Source: Streptomyces chryseus (GTDB lineage Bacteria > Actinomycetota > Actinomycetes > Streptomycetales > Streptomycetaceae). From it: 64,000 bases of DNA. The stretch lies in NCBI RefSeq assembly GCF_014650755.1, contig NZ_BMVO01000022.1, positions 1 to 64,000 of the forward strand, given 5' to 3'. The notes under the pieces are model-generated. The model had not been told where the DNA came from. It did not search any database and saw only the letters and a list, made by a program, of their open reading frames with translations. Of the stretch, positions 7,955-16,192 are shown piece by piece. Position numbers and translations under genes: made by a program. Every line of letters begins with the position of its first letter. The first letter of the stretch is position 1.

Positions 7955-8446
7955 TCAGCGCCTGCCGGCGAGGGCGGCGGGAACGGTGCGGGCCAGGACG
8001 GCCAGGTCCAGGCCGAGCCAGTGCTGCTCGATGTAGTGCTGGTCCAGTACGTCCATCTCCTCCCACGGCAGTCCCGAGCGCCCGCCGACCTGCCACAGCC
8101 CGGTGACGCCCGGCCGCACCACCAGTCTCGCCCGGGTCGCCGACGGATGGCCCGGCGCCAGCGGGCACGGCCCGACCAGGGACATCTCGCCGCGCAGGAC
8201 GTGCAGCAGGCGGGGCAGTACGTCCAGCCGCGTCCGGCGCAGCAGTCGTCCGACCGGGGTGCGGGGGTCGGTGCGCAGCGTCAGCATCGTGAAGGGGCGG
8301 CCGCCCAGGCCCGCGCGGGTCCTGCGTACGAACAGCGGGCCCGCCGAGGTTACGGCGGTGGCGGTCGCGGTGAGGAGCAGGAGGGGCGCGGCGAGCGGCA
8401 GCAGGGCCGAGGTGGCCACCAGATCGAAGATCCGCTTCGCGTGCAT
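7955..8446 (-). CDS. Short, degenerate sugar-phosphate (phosphoglycosyl) transferase
   Basis: A protein of 163 residues matching the bacterial sugar transferase (monotopic phosphoglycosyl transferase) core: N-terminal RIFDLVATSALLPLAAP re-entrant helix, GPLFVRRTRAGLGGRPF, RRTRLDVLPRLLHVLRGEMSLVGP, RPGVTGLWQVGGRS and a C-terminal LDQHYIEQHW. The family's catalytic Asp-Glu dyad lies in the motif LDELPQ, and here it reads LDVLPR, so the Glu is missing. The usual GPRP is GPCP, and KFRTM is shortened to LRTD. Activity is therefore doubtful. It is divergent from dnaK and has no strong Shine-Dalgarno. Confidence 0.8.
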   Translation of the reverse strand: MHAKRIFDLVATSALLPLAAPLLLLTATATAVTSAGPLFVRRTRAGLGGRPFTMLTLRTDPRTPVGRLLRRTRLDVLPRLLHVLRGEMSLVGPCPLAPGHPSATRARLVVRPGVTGLWQVGGRSGLPWEEMDVLDQHYIEQHWLGLDLAVLARTVPAALAGRR

Positions 8447-8545
8447 GGGCGTACCATTTCATGGGATTCGCCCCTGAATGGGGCTCCGCCGGTCGTGGGC
8501 GTGCCGTGCTCATGCCGTGCTCATGCAGATAAGGGCCGCATAAGA

Positions 8546-8566
8546 GTTGAGTCGACCCCACTCAGG
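8546..8566. promoter_or_regulatory. HAIR operator (HspR site), upstream copy
   Basis: GTTGAGT (8546-8552), a 7-bp spacer and ACTCAGG (8560-8566) match the HAIR consensus CTTGAGT-N7-ACTCAAG with one difference per arm. It lies just upstream of the predicted dnaK -35 box. Confidence 0.85.
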
Positions 8567-8570
8567 TCTG

Positions 8571-8599
8571 TTGACGCGGCGGCCTCCGTCATGCATCCT
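8571..8599 (+). promoter_or_regulatory. Predicted dnaK operon promoter
   Basis: TTGACG (8571-8576) and CATCCT (8594-8599) are spaced by 17 bp. The promoter is flanked by two HAIR elements, one ending 4 bp before the -35 and one overlapping the -10 and start region, so HspR would occlude it. Confidence 0.6.
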
Positions 8600-8618
8600 T
8601 GAGCCTGTTCCACTCAAG
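8598..8618. promoter_or_regulatory. HAIR operator (HspR site), start-proximal copy
   Basis: CTTGAGC (8598-8604), 7-bp spacer, ACTCAAG (8612-8618): one mismatch to the HspR consensus. It ends 18 bp before the dnaK start codon. Confidence 0.93.
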
Positions 8619-8636
8619 TCAGCTGGAGGAATCGAA

Positions 8637-10493
8637 ATGGCACGTGCGGTCGGCATCGACCTGGGCACCACCAACTCCGTCGTCAGCGTTCTGGAGGGCG
8701 GCGAGCCCACCGTCATCACCAACGCCGAAGGCGCCAGGACCACGCCGTCCGTCGTCGCTTTCGCGAAGAACGGTGAAGTGCTGGTAGGCGAGGTTGCCAA
8801 GCGCCAGGCAGTCACCAACGTCGACAGGACGATCCGGTCGGTCAAGCGCCACATGGGCACCGACTGGAACATCGAGCTCGACGGCAAGACCTTCAACCCG
8901 CAGCAGATGAGCGCGTTCATCCTGCAGAAGCTGAAGCGCGACGCCGAGGCGTACCTGGGCGAGAAGGTGGCCGACGCGGTCATCACCGTCCCGGCGTACT
9001 TCAACGACTCCGAGCGTCAGGCGACGAAGGAGGCCGGTGAGATCGCGGGCCTCAACGTCCTGCGCATCGTCAACGAGCCCACCGCCGCCGCCCTGGCGTA
9101 CGGCCTCGACAAGGACGACCAGACGATCCTCGTCTTCGACCTCGGTGGCGGCACCTTCGACGTCTCGCTGCTGGAGATCGGCGACGGCGTCGTCGAGGTG
9201 AAGGCCACCAACGGTGACAACCACCTCGGTGGTGACGACTGGGACCAGCGGGTCGTCGACTACCTGGTGAAGCAGTTCCACTCCGGCCACGGCGTGGACC
9301 TCTCCAAGGACAAGATGGCGCTCCAGCGCCTGCGCGAGGCGGCCGAGAAGGCCAAGATCGAGCTGTCCTCCTCCACCGAGACCTCGATCAACCTGCCGTA
9401 CATCACGGCGTCGGCCGAGGGCCCGCTGCACCTGGACGAGAAGCTCACGCGCTCGCAGTTCCAGCAGCTCACCGCCGACCTGCTGGAGCGCTGCAAGACG
9501 CCGTTCCACAACGTCATCAAGGACGCGGGCATCCAGCTCTCCGAGATCGACCACGTCGTTCTCGTCGGTGGCTCGACCCGTATGCCGGCCGTCGCCGAGC
9601 TCGTCAAGGAGCTCACCGGCGGTCAGGACGCCAACAAGGGTGTGAACCCGGACGAGGTCGTCGCCATCGGCGCCTCGCTCCAGGCCGGTGTCCTCAAGGG
9701 TGAGGTCAAGGACGTCCTGCTCCTCGACGTCACGCCCCTGTCTCTCGGTATCGAGACCAAGGGCGGCATCATGACGAAGCTCATCGAGCGCAACACCACG
9801 ATCCCGACCAAGCGCTCCGAGATCTTCACGACGGCCGAGGACAACCAGCCGTCCGTGCAGATCCAGGTCTACCAGGGCGAGCGCGAGATCGCGGCGTACA
9901 ACAAGAAGCTCGGCATGTTCGAGCTGACCGGTCTGCCGCCGGCCCCGCGCGGGGTCCCGCAGATCGAGGTCGCCTTCGACATCGACGCCAACGGCATCAT
10001 GCACGTCGCCGCGAAGGACCTCGGCACGGGCAAGGAGCAGAAGATGACCGTCACCGGTGGCTCCTCGCTGCCGAAGGACGAGGTCAACCGGATGCGCGAA
10101 GAGGCCGAGAAGTACGCGGACGAGGACCACAAGCGCCGCGAGGCCGCCGAGACCCGCAACCAGGCCGAGCAGCTCGTCTACCAGACGGAGAAGTTCCTCA
10201 AGGACAACGAGGACAAGGTTCCGGGTGACGTGAAGACCGAGGTCGAGACCGCCGTCACCGAGCTGAAGGAAAAGCTCGCTGGTGAGGACACGGCCGAGAT
10301 CCGCACGGCGACCGAGAAGGTCGCGGCCGTCTCGCAGAAGCTCGGCCAGGCCATGTACGCCAACGCCGAGGGCGCTCAGGCCGCGGGCGGCGACGCTCCC
10401 GGCGCCGAGCAGGCCAAGGCGGACGACGACGTCGTCGACGCCGAGATCGTCGACGACGAGAAGGACGCCGGCCGCCAGGGAGGCGCCGCATGA
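8637..10493 (+). CDS. dnaK: Chaperone DnaK (Hsp70)
   Basis: A protein of 618 residues. The actin-like ATPase domain opens with VGIDLGTTNSVVSV, with later phosphate motifs VFDLGGGTFDVSLLE and VVLVGGSTRMPAV. The substrate-binding domain (from LLLDVTPLSLGIETKGG) and an acidic C-terminal lid follow, ending in a DDDVVDAEIVDDEK tail typical of DnaK. GGAGGA precedes the ATG by about 6 nt. It is the first gene of dnaK-grpE-dnaJ-hspR and overlaps grpE by 4 bp (ATGA). Repression by HspR is expected because HAIR sites flank the promoter; DnaK itself serves as HspR co-repressor in Streptomyces. Confidence 0.98.
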   Translation: MARAVGIDLGTTNSVVSVLEGGEPTVITNAEGARTTPSVVAFAKNGEVLVGEVAKRQAVTNVDRTIRSVKRHMGTDWNIELDGKTFNPQQMSAFILQKLKRDAEAYLGEKVADAVITVPAYFNDSERQATKEAGEIAGLNVLRIVNEPTAAALAYGLDKDDQTILVFDLGGGTFDVSLLEIGDGVVEVKATNGDNHLGGDDWDQRVVDYLVKQFHSGHGVDLSKDKMALQRLREAAEKAKIELSSSTETSINLPYITASAEGPLHLDEKLTRSQFQQLTADLLERCKTPFHNVIKDAGIQLSEIDHVVLVGGSTRMPAVAELVKELTGGQDANKGVNPDEVVAIGASLQAGVLKGEVKDVLLLDVTPLSLGIETKGGIMTKLIERNTTIPTKRSEIFTTAEDNQPSVQIQVYQGEREIAAYNKKLGMFELTGLPPAPRGVPQIEVAFDIDANGIMHVAAKDLGTGKEQKMTVTGGSSLPKDEVNRMREEAEKYADEDHKRREAAETRNQAEQLVYQTEKFLKDNEDKVPGDVKTEVETAVTELKEKLAGEDTAEIRTATEKVAAVSQKLGQAMYANAEGAQAAGGDAPGAEQAKADDDVVDAEIVDDEKDAGRQGGAA

Positions 10494-11167
10494 CGGAGGA
10501 GACTCCGGGCTTCGAGGAGAAGCCCGACGTCCCTTCCGGCGCCACTCCCGAAGACGCCGAACCGCAGGCCGCCGCGCCCGACAAGGCGGGGACCGACTCC
10601 GTCGAGGAGTCGGGCCCGGCGGCCCCGGCCGGGGACGTACAGGACGTAGCTCTGACAGCGCAGCTGGACCAGGTACGCATGGCGCTCAATGAGCGCACCG
10701 CGGACCTCCAGCGGCTCCAGGCGGAGTACCAGAACTACCGTCGCCGCGTGGAGCGGGACCGGGTCACGGTCAAGGAGATCGCTGTGGCGAACCTCCTGAG
10801 CGAGCTCCTCCCGACCCTCGACGACATCGGCCGCGCGCGGGAGCACGGCGAGCTGGTGGGCGGGTTCAAGTCGGTGGCCGAATCGCTGGAGACGGTCGCC
10901 GCCAAGATGGGCCTGCAGCAGTTCGGCAAGGAGGGCGAGCCCTTCGACCCGACGATCCACGAGGCTCTGATGCACTCGTACGCGCCGGACGTCGACGAGA
11001 CCACGTGCGTCGCGATCCTTCAGCCGGGTTACCGGATCGGCGAGCGGACCATCCGTCCCGCGCGGGTCGCGGTGGCCGAGCCCCAGCCCGGTGCCACGCC
11101 CGCCAAGGCGGACGAGCCCGCGGCCAAGGCCCCGGACGAGGAGAGCGGTGGCCCGGACGAGGGCTGA
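10490..11167 (+). CDS. grpE: Nucleotide exchange factor GrpE
   Basis: A protein of 225 residues: an acidic, probably disordered N-terminus, a long coiled coil (QLDQVRMALNERTADLQRL... to about residue 100) and the C-terminal beta-domain with the family signature around FDPTIHEALMHSYAPD and the later GYRIGERTIRPARV. It releases ADP from DnaK. The start ATG overlaps the dnaK stop (ATGA), so translation is coupled. The C-terminal ~40 residues are Ala/Pro/Glu-rich and not conserved in the family. Confidence 0.97.
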   Translation: MTEETPGFEEKPDVPSGATPEDAEPQAAAPDKAGTDSVEESGPAAPAGDVQDVALTAQLDQVRMALNERTADLQRLQAEYQNYRRRVERDRVTVKEIAVANLLSELLPTLDDIGRAREHGELVGGFKSVAESLETVAAKMGLQQFGKEGEPFDPTIHEALMHSYAPDVDETTCVAILQPGYRIGERTIRPARVAVAEPQPGATPAKADEPAAKAPDEESGGPDEG

Positions 11168-11224
11168 CGTGACCGGTAGCGGTATCAGGTGTGGTAGCGG
11201 CAGCAGGAAGGAGGGACGTCGGGG

Positions 11225-12415
11225 ATGAGCACGAAGGACTTCGTCGAGAAGGACTACTACAAGGTTCTCGGCGTCCCGAAGGACGCCACCGAGGCCGAGA
11301 TCAAGAAGGCGTACCGGAAGCTCGCCCGCGAGTTCCACCCGGACGCCAACAAGGGCGACGCCAAGGCGGAGGACCGCTTCAAGGAGATCTCCGAGGCGAA
11401 CGACGTCCTCGGTGACCCCAAGCGGCGCAAGGAGTACGACGAAGCGCGTGCTCTGTTCGGGAACGGCGGCTTCAGGCCGGGCCCGGGCGCCGGCGGCGGC
11501 ACCTTCAACTTCGACCTGGGCGACCTCTTCGGAGGCGCCCAGGGCGGGGCCCAGACCGGCGGTGCCGGCGGGTTCGGCGGCGGCCTCGGGGACGTCTTCG
11601 GGGGCCTGTTCAACCGGGGCGCCGGCCCGGGTGCGCGTACGGGTACGCAGCCGCGCCGCGGCCAGGACATCGAGTCCGAGGTGACGCTCAGCTTCACCGA
11701 GGCGGTCGACGGGGCCACGGTCCCGCTGCGGATGTCCAGCCAGGCGCCCTGCAAGGCCTGTTCCGGTACGGGCGACAAGAACGGCACACCGCGCGTGTGC
11801 CCGACCTGCGTCGGCACCGGCCAGGTGTCGCGCGGCGGCGGTGGCGGGTTCTCGCTCACCGACCCGTGCGTCGACTGCCGGGGCCGCGGGCTCATCGCCC
11901 AGGACCCCTGCGAGGTCTGTAAGGGCAGCGGCCGTGCCAAGTCGTCGCGGACCATGCAGGTCCGGATCCCGGCGGGCGTCTCCGACGGCCAGCGGATCCG
12001 GCTGCGCGGCAAGGGCAGTCCCGGTGAACGGGGCGGCCCGGCGGGCGACCTGTACGTCGTGGTCCACGTCGGCGCCCACCCGGTCTTCGGCCGCAAGGGC
12101 GACAACCTCACCGTCACCGTGCCCGTCACCTTCGTGGAGGCGGCGCTCGGCGGCGAGGTGAAGGTCCCGACGCTGGGCGGCCCTCCCGTCACCCTCAAGC
12201 TGCCGGCCGGCACCCCCAACGGCCGCACCATGCGCGCCCGCGGCAAGGGAGCGGTCCGCAAGGACGGCACCCGCGGCGACCTGCTGGTCACCGTGGAGGT
12301 CGAGGTGCCCAAGGACCTTGACGACAAGGCCCGTGAGGCGCTGGAGTCCTACCGTGAGGCGACCGCGGGGGAGGATCCGCGGGCGGAGCTGTTCCAGGCC
12401 GCGAAGGGAGCATGA
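11225..12415 (+). CDS. dnaJ: Chaperone DnaJ (Hsp40, class A)
   Basis: A protein of 396 residues. The J domain contains HPD in EFHPDANK (about residues 37-44). A Gly/Phe-rich linker follows, then four zinc-binding CxxCxGxG repeats (CKACSGTG, CPTCVGTG, CVDCRGRG, CEVCKGSG) and the C-terminal substrate-binding beta-domains. The start is preceded by GGAGGGACGTCGGGG. It stimulates DnaK ATPase and delivers substrates. It is third in the heat-shock operon and separated from hspR by a single base. Confidence 0.97.
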   Translation: MSTKDFVEKDYYKVLGVPKDATEAEIKKAYRKLAREFHPDANKGDAKAEDRFKEISEANDVLGDPKRRKEYDEARALFGNGGFRPGPGAGGGTFNFDLGDLFGGAQGGAQTGGAGGFGGGLGDVFGGLFNRGAGPGARTGTQPRRGQDIESEVTLSFTEAVDGATVPLRMSSQAPCKACSGTGDKNGTPRVCPTCVGTGQVSRGGGGGFSLTDPCVDCRGRGLIAQDPCEVCKGSGRAKSSRTMQVRIPAGVSDGQRIRLRGKGSPGERGGPAGDLYVVVHVGAHPVFGRKGDNLTVTVPVTFVEAALGGEVKVPTLGGPPVTLKLPAGTPNGRTMRARGKGAVRKDGTRGDLLVTVEVEVPKDLDDKAREALESYREATAGEDPRAELFQAAKGA

Positions 12416-12416
12416 G

Positions 12417-12866
12417 ATGGACCCGCGCATGCGTCGTAACCCGTACCAGCTGACCGACGAGACACCGGTGTACGTCATCTCGGTCGCGGCGCAGCTCTCC
12501 GGCCTGCACCCGCAGACCCTGCGGCAGTACGACCGACTCGGCCTGGTCTCCCCGGACCGCACGGCCGGGCGCGGCCGGCGCTACTCGGCTCGCGACATCC
12601 AACTGCTGCGCCAGGTGCAGCAGTTGTCGCAGGACGAGGGCATCAACCTGGCCGGCATCAAGCGGATCATCGAACTGGAGAACCAGGTGACCGCGCTCCA
12701 GCAGCGCGTCGCCGAACTCTCCGCGGCGGTCGACGGCGCGGCGGCCGCGCTCCAGCAGCGCGAGGCCCAGGTGCACGCGTCGTACCGGCGCGACCTCGTC
12801 CGGTACGAGGACGTGCAGCAGGCGAGCGCGCTGGTGGTCTGGCGGCCCAAGCGGCCGGCGGAGTAG
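12417..12866 (+). CDS. hspR: Heat-shock repressor HspR (MerR family)
   Basis: A protein of 149 residues, the usual length. The N-terminal winged helix-turn-helix reads VYVISVAAQLSGLHPQTLRQ, followed by DRLGLVSPDRTAGRGRRYS, the MerR wing. A coiled coil (LENQVTALQQRVAEL) and a short C-terminal tail follow. It represses dnaK and clpB by binding HAIR repeats, with DnaK as co-repressor (established in Streptomyces). Three HAIR sites are visible in this window. The ATG at 12417 lies one base after the dnaJ stop; the frame is open further upstream inside dnaJ but that part is not HspR-like. Confidence 0.97.
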   Translation: MDPRMRRNPYQLTDETPVYVISVAAQLSGLHPQTLRQYDRLGLVSPDRTAGRGRRYSARDIQLLRQVQQLSQDEGINLAGIKRIIELENQVTALQQRVAELSAAVDGAAAALQQREAQVHASYRRDLVRYEDVQQASALVVWRPKRPAE

Positions 12867-12891
12867 TCCCGCCAGTACGGCGCGTACGCGA

Positions 12892-12931
12892 GGAAGGCCC
12901 GTCACCCACGACCCGGGGTGCCGGGCTTTCC
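12892..12931. terminator. Terminator hairpin after hspR
   Basis: Ten-bp outer arms (12892-12901/12922-12931, one G-T pair) enclose a second 5-bp stem (12903-12907/12916-12920). It lies between convergent hspR and the fibronectin-III gene. Confidence 0.7.
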
Positions 12932-12983
12932 GCTGTCGTACGGGCGCCCGGCCCGCGGGCGGCCCGGTCCGGCAGCCCGGACG

Positions 12984-14981
12984 TCAGGGGAGCGGATCGG
13001 CCTCGGGCGTCGCCGAGACCTCCGCCGACAGCGGCGCCTCGCCGCCCGCCGCGTCCACGGCCGCGACGGCGTAGTAGTACGTCGTCCCGTTGGTCACTTC
13101 CGTGTCCCTGAACTCGTTGTCCGTGGTCAGCGGCAGCGCGGTCGCGTTCTCCTTCGTGACGCCCGGCTCCGTCGCGCGGTACACGCGGTAGCCGGTGATC
13201 GCGGGCGCGTCCTCGTCGGCCTCCACGTGGTCCCAGACGAACCACACCATCCCGTCGTGGCCCGACACGTCGTAGATCCGGGTCGCGGCCGGCGGCCGGT
13301 GGGCCTGATGGACGGGCTTGAAGGAACCGGACGCGGGGGAGGCGACGCCGTAGCGGGTGACGGCGACGACGGCGTAGAACTGGTCGCGCTCGTCGGCCGG
13401 GACGTCGTCGACGCTCAGCGCGGGGTCCTGCGTGACGCGGTAGGGCTGCGCGTCGGGGCCGGTGGGGACGGGGCTGGTGGCGCTCCGGTAGACGCGGTAC
13501 TCGGTGACCGGGACGTACGGGCCCGCCGCCCACGTGAGCTCCAGCCGTCCGCCGGTGAGCGTGCCGGTCAGCGCCCGGGGAGCGGTGGGAACCGACTCGG
13601 GGCCGACCGCGCGCGTGCCGGACACCCACGGCGTCCTGGCCGACTCGTTGCCCGCCGCGTCGACGGCCGCGACCCGGTAGCGGAAGCGCTGCCCCGCCTG
13701 ACCGGTGGTGTCCTGGAGCGTCAGCCCCGCCGTCGTGCCGGCCTTCGTCTCGACGTCGAGGTCCTCTGGGGCGCGGTAGACGTGGTACGCCGTGGTGTCG
13801 GCGGGGGAGCCGCTCTGCCAGGACAGCGTGACGCCCTGGTCGTCCTCGGCGGTGACGGCGGGCGCGGTGGGTGGCGGGGGCGGCGTGGTGTCCGGGACCG
13901 CGACGGCCACGTGGGCGGCGTACGGCGACGCGTTCCCGGCCGCGTCGAGTGCCTTCACCGTGTACTTGTACGAGGTCACCGCCGGGTCCAGGGCGGTGTC
14001 GCCGTACGCCGGCGTCCCCACCGTCGCGACCTTCGTGTACGTGCGCGAGTCGCCGGCGGCCCGGTACACGTCGTACGTCACCGCGTCCGCGACGGCCGTC
14101 CAGGTGAGGGAGTTCGCACCGTCCGCGTGTTTCCCCGCGAGGCCGGTGGCGGCGGCGGGCGGTGTCGCGTCGACGGTGGTGACGGGCATGTCGACGCTGC
14201 CGGGGCCCTCGCGGCCCGCCTTGTCGACGGCGCGGACCTCGTAGTACCAGACCTGGCCGGTCGCGGGCGGGACGCCGGTGTACGTCGTGCCGGTGAGGTG
14301 GGCGGCGCCCGTGACGTCGACGTACGTGGTGGTGTCCTTGAGGCGGCGGAAGACGCGGTATCCGGCCAGGTCCATCTCGGCGTTCGGCGACCAGGTGACG
14401 GTGGCCCTGCGGGTGGCCGTGTCGTACGTCGTCCTCGCCCCGGTGGGGGCCAGGGGCGGCGTGGTGTCGACGTCCGGCGAGGTGCGCGGCGTGTAGGCGA
14501 AGGCGACGCTCGCGGAGCCGGTGAAGGCGGCGTAGTCGACGCGCAGGGTGTGGACGCCCTTGGGCACGGTGACGTTCACCGTCTTCTTCTGAATGGTGGT
14601 CACGTCCCGCCACAGGTCGATCTTCAGCTCCTCGTCGACGTACACCCTGATCCCGTCGAGTGCCTCGGCGGTGAGCGAGAACGGCCCGCCGGAGCCGAAG
14701 TCCCTGGTGAGGGACCAGCGGACGCCGAAGCCGTCGGCGGGGAGGGTCACGCCGGGCGGGTCGCCGGTGCCGTAGTTCTCGCTGACGGCGGCGTCGCACA
14801 CGGTCGCGGCGGGCGTCCCGGAGAAGGTCGTGTTCGCGAAGAACCGCGCCTGCCACTGCGGCGACGGGCAGGCGGCGGCGAAAGCGGGCGGGGCCCCGAG
14901 GGCGCACAGCGTCGCGGTGCCCAGCGCGAGGGCGGTGGCGGCACTGAGGCCGCGCAGGGGGGTTCTGAAGTCCACGTGCAC
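12984..14981 (-). CDS. Secreted PA14 / fibronectin type III repeat protein
   Basis: A protein of 665 residues. A Sec signal peptide (LRGLSAATALALGTATLCAL, cleavage near AFAAACPS) is followed by a PA14-like domain (WQARFFANTTFSG, YVDEELKIDLWRD, HTLRVDYAAFTGSASV). About six fibronectin type III modules then fill residues ~180-660, recognisable by recurrent YRVFR/YRVYRA and TTYYYAVAAVD strands. No enzymatic domain is present; PA14 plus FN3 suggests carbohydrate or surface binding. The GTG at 14981 is chosen because it starts the signal peptide; a second in-frame GTG lies two codons later. It follows two LuxR-type genes on the same strand with a ~95-bp gap. Confidence 0.85.
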   Translation of the reverse strand: MHVDFRTPLRGLSAATALALGTATLCALGAPPAFAAACPSPQWQARFFANTTFSGTPAATVCDAAVSENYGTGDPPGVTLPADGFGVRWSLTRDFGSGGPFSLTAEALDGIRVYVDEELKIDLWRDVTTIQKKTVNVTVPKGVHTLRVDYAAFTGSASVAFAYTPRTSPDVDTTPPLAPTGARTTYDTATRRATVTWSPNAEMDLAGYRVFRRLKDTTTYVDVTGAAHLTGTTYTGVPPATGQVWYYEVRAVDKAGREGPGSVDMPVTTVDATPPAAATGLAGKHADGANSLTWTAVADAVTYDVYRAAGDSRTYTKVATVGTPAYGDTALDPAVTSYKYTVKALDAAGNASPYAAHVAVAVPDTTPPPPPTAPAVTAEDDQGVTLSWQSGSPADTTAYHVYRAPEDLDVETKAGTTAGLTLQDTTGQAGQRFRYRVAAVDAAGNESARTPWVSGTRAVGPESVPTAPRALTGTLTGGRLELTWAAGPYVPVTEYRVYRSATSPVPTGPDAQPYRVTQDPALSVDDVPADERDQFYAVVAVTRYGVASPASGSFKPVHQAHRPPAATRIYDVSGHDGMVWFVWDHVEADEDAPAITGYRVYRATEPGVTKENATALPLTTDNEFRDTEVTNGTTYYYAVAAVDAAGGEAPLSAEVSATPEADPLP

Positions 14982-15076
14982 GGCTGGCGGCTCTTTCCGT
15001 TGGAGGAGAGGAGTCACAGACGTGGGGGGAGGAACGCTGACTGCAGGACCGAGAGTAGTGGCTGACGCCGGTCTTT

Positions 15077-16087
15077 TCAGGCCGAGTTGGAGGATTCGTC
15101 CGTGGGACGGACGGCCGTGGGCGGCAGTGCGGGGGCCGGGGTGAGGCCGGACTGGACGAGGAGTGCGCCCAGGTGGGTGCGGCCGGAGGCGTTGAGGGCC
15201 TGGGTGAGCTTGGCGATGTGGGAGCGGCAGGTCCGGACGCTGATGCCGAGCTTGCGGGCCGCCACCTCGTCGGTGTTCCCCTCGACCAGCAGACGCGCGA
15301 TGCTGCGCTGCACGGTGGTGACGGGGGTGCCCGGGGACACGGCGGGCAGTTGCTCGGCGAGGGGGGTGGCCTGGGCCCACAGCACCTCGTAGACCTGGAC
15401 GAGGTAGGTGACCAGGGCGGGGTGCCGGATTTCGAGCGCGACGTCCCGCTCGCGGGTGGCGGGGATGAACGCGACCGTCCGGTCGACGACGATCAGCCGC
15501 TCGATGCTCTGTTCCAGGGTGCGCACCTGCGGATGGCCGGGGGGAAAACGCGCCAGGTAGTCCCTCAGGTGGGGGCAGTAGCGCGCCGAGTGCTGGTACA
15601 GGTGCCGGACGGTGGCGCCCCGCTCGATGGCGGGCAGGGCGTGGCCGAGGCCCTGCTGGAGGGCCTTCAGCGGCCGGGTGCTGCCCGGCTGCGCGGTCAG
15701 GATCTCCCGCGTCGCCAGGGTCATGGCGTCGTCGAGCGTGGCGTTGATGCGGGGCATGCCCTCCAGCACGGTGATGGCGAGATTGGGGTCCTCGCTGGCC
15801 ACGGCGGTGAGGGGCGCCAGCGAGTCGGCCAGCGCGGTGCTGAGCCGGATGCGCTCGCTGATCTCCCGGGTGATGGGCTGCAGCAGATGCGCGAGGCCGG
15901 TGGCCGGCGGCACCGGGCGCATCCACGCGGCGTCCCGCGGGTCGGGGTGGACCAGCGCCATGTCGATGAGGCAGGGGGCGGGCGCGAGGTCGGTCCGGGT
16001 GATGCGCCCTTTGCGCAGGGCCTCGGTGTAGAGCCGCAGTCCGGCGTCGCACAGTTCCCGGTCGCCGTGCGAATGCGCCGGTTTCAC
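15077..16087 (-). CDS. LuxR-type regulator, paralogue 1
   Basis: A protein of about 336 residues. The C-terminal LuxR-like helix-turn-helix reads VAARKLGISVRTCRSHIAKL (about residues 275-300). The central part (ERGATVRHLYQHSARYCP, IERLIVVDRTVAFIPA) has the pattern of the TrmB/PLD-like effector domain found in many Streptomyces LuxR proteins; the ligand is unknown. The GTG at 16087 is preferred over the ATG at 16102 because GGAGGA then lies 7 nt upstream. It is a paralogue of the gene at 16193-17176 (shared RTLEQ.IERL, TVAFIPA and LEGM/LEGI.RINA). A perfect 17-bp palindrome lies 31 bp upstream. Confidence 0.85.
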   Translation of the reverse strand: MKPAHSHGDRELCDAGLRLYTEALRKGRITRTDLAPAPCLIDMALVHPDPRDAAWMRPVPPATGLAHLLQPITREISERIRLSTALADSLAPLTAVASEDPNLAITVLEGMPRINATLDDAMTLATREILTAQPGSTRPLKALQQGLGHALPAIERGATVRHLYQHSARYCPHLRDYLARFPPGHPQVRTLEQSIERLIVVDRTVAFIPATRERDVALEIRHPALVTYLVQVYEVLWAQATPLAEQLPAVSPGTPVTTVQRSIARLLVEGNTDEVAARKLGISVRTCRSHIAKLTQALNASGRTHLGALLVQSGLTPAPALPPTAVRPTDESSNSA

Positions 16088-16117
16088 CTCGTCTCCTCCC
16101 ATCTGCCCTCCCCCCGA

Positions 16118-16134
16118 TTCTTGCAGTGCAAGAA
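16118..16134. promoter_or_regulatory. 17-bp palindrome upstream of LuxR paralogue 1
   Basis: TTCTTGCA-G-TGCAAGAA is a perfect inverted repeat with 8-bp arms. It is placed in the likely promoter of the 16087 gene. A related half-site (TTCCTGCA on the minus strand, 17203-17210) lies between paralogue 2 and the peptide gene. An operator role is inference. Confidence 0.6.
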
Positions 16135-16192
16135 GATGACGGTGGCGAAAGAGTAGTCAGGCGGGGAGGGTGGGCGGTGACCGGGGACGTGG

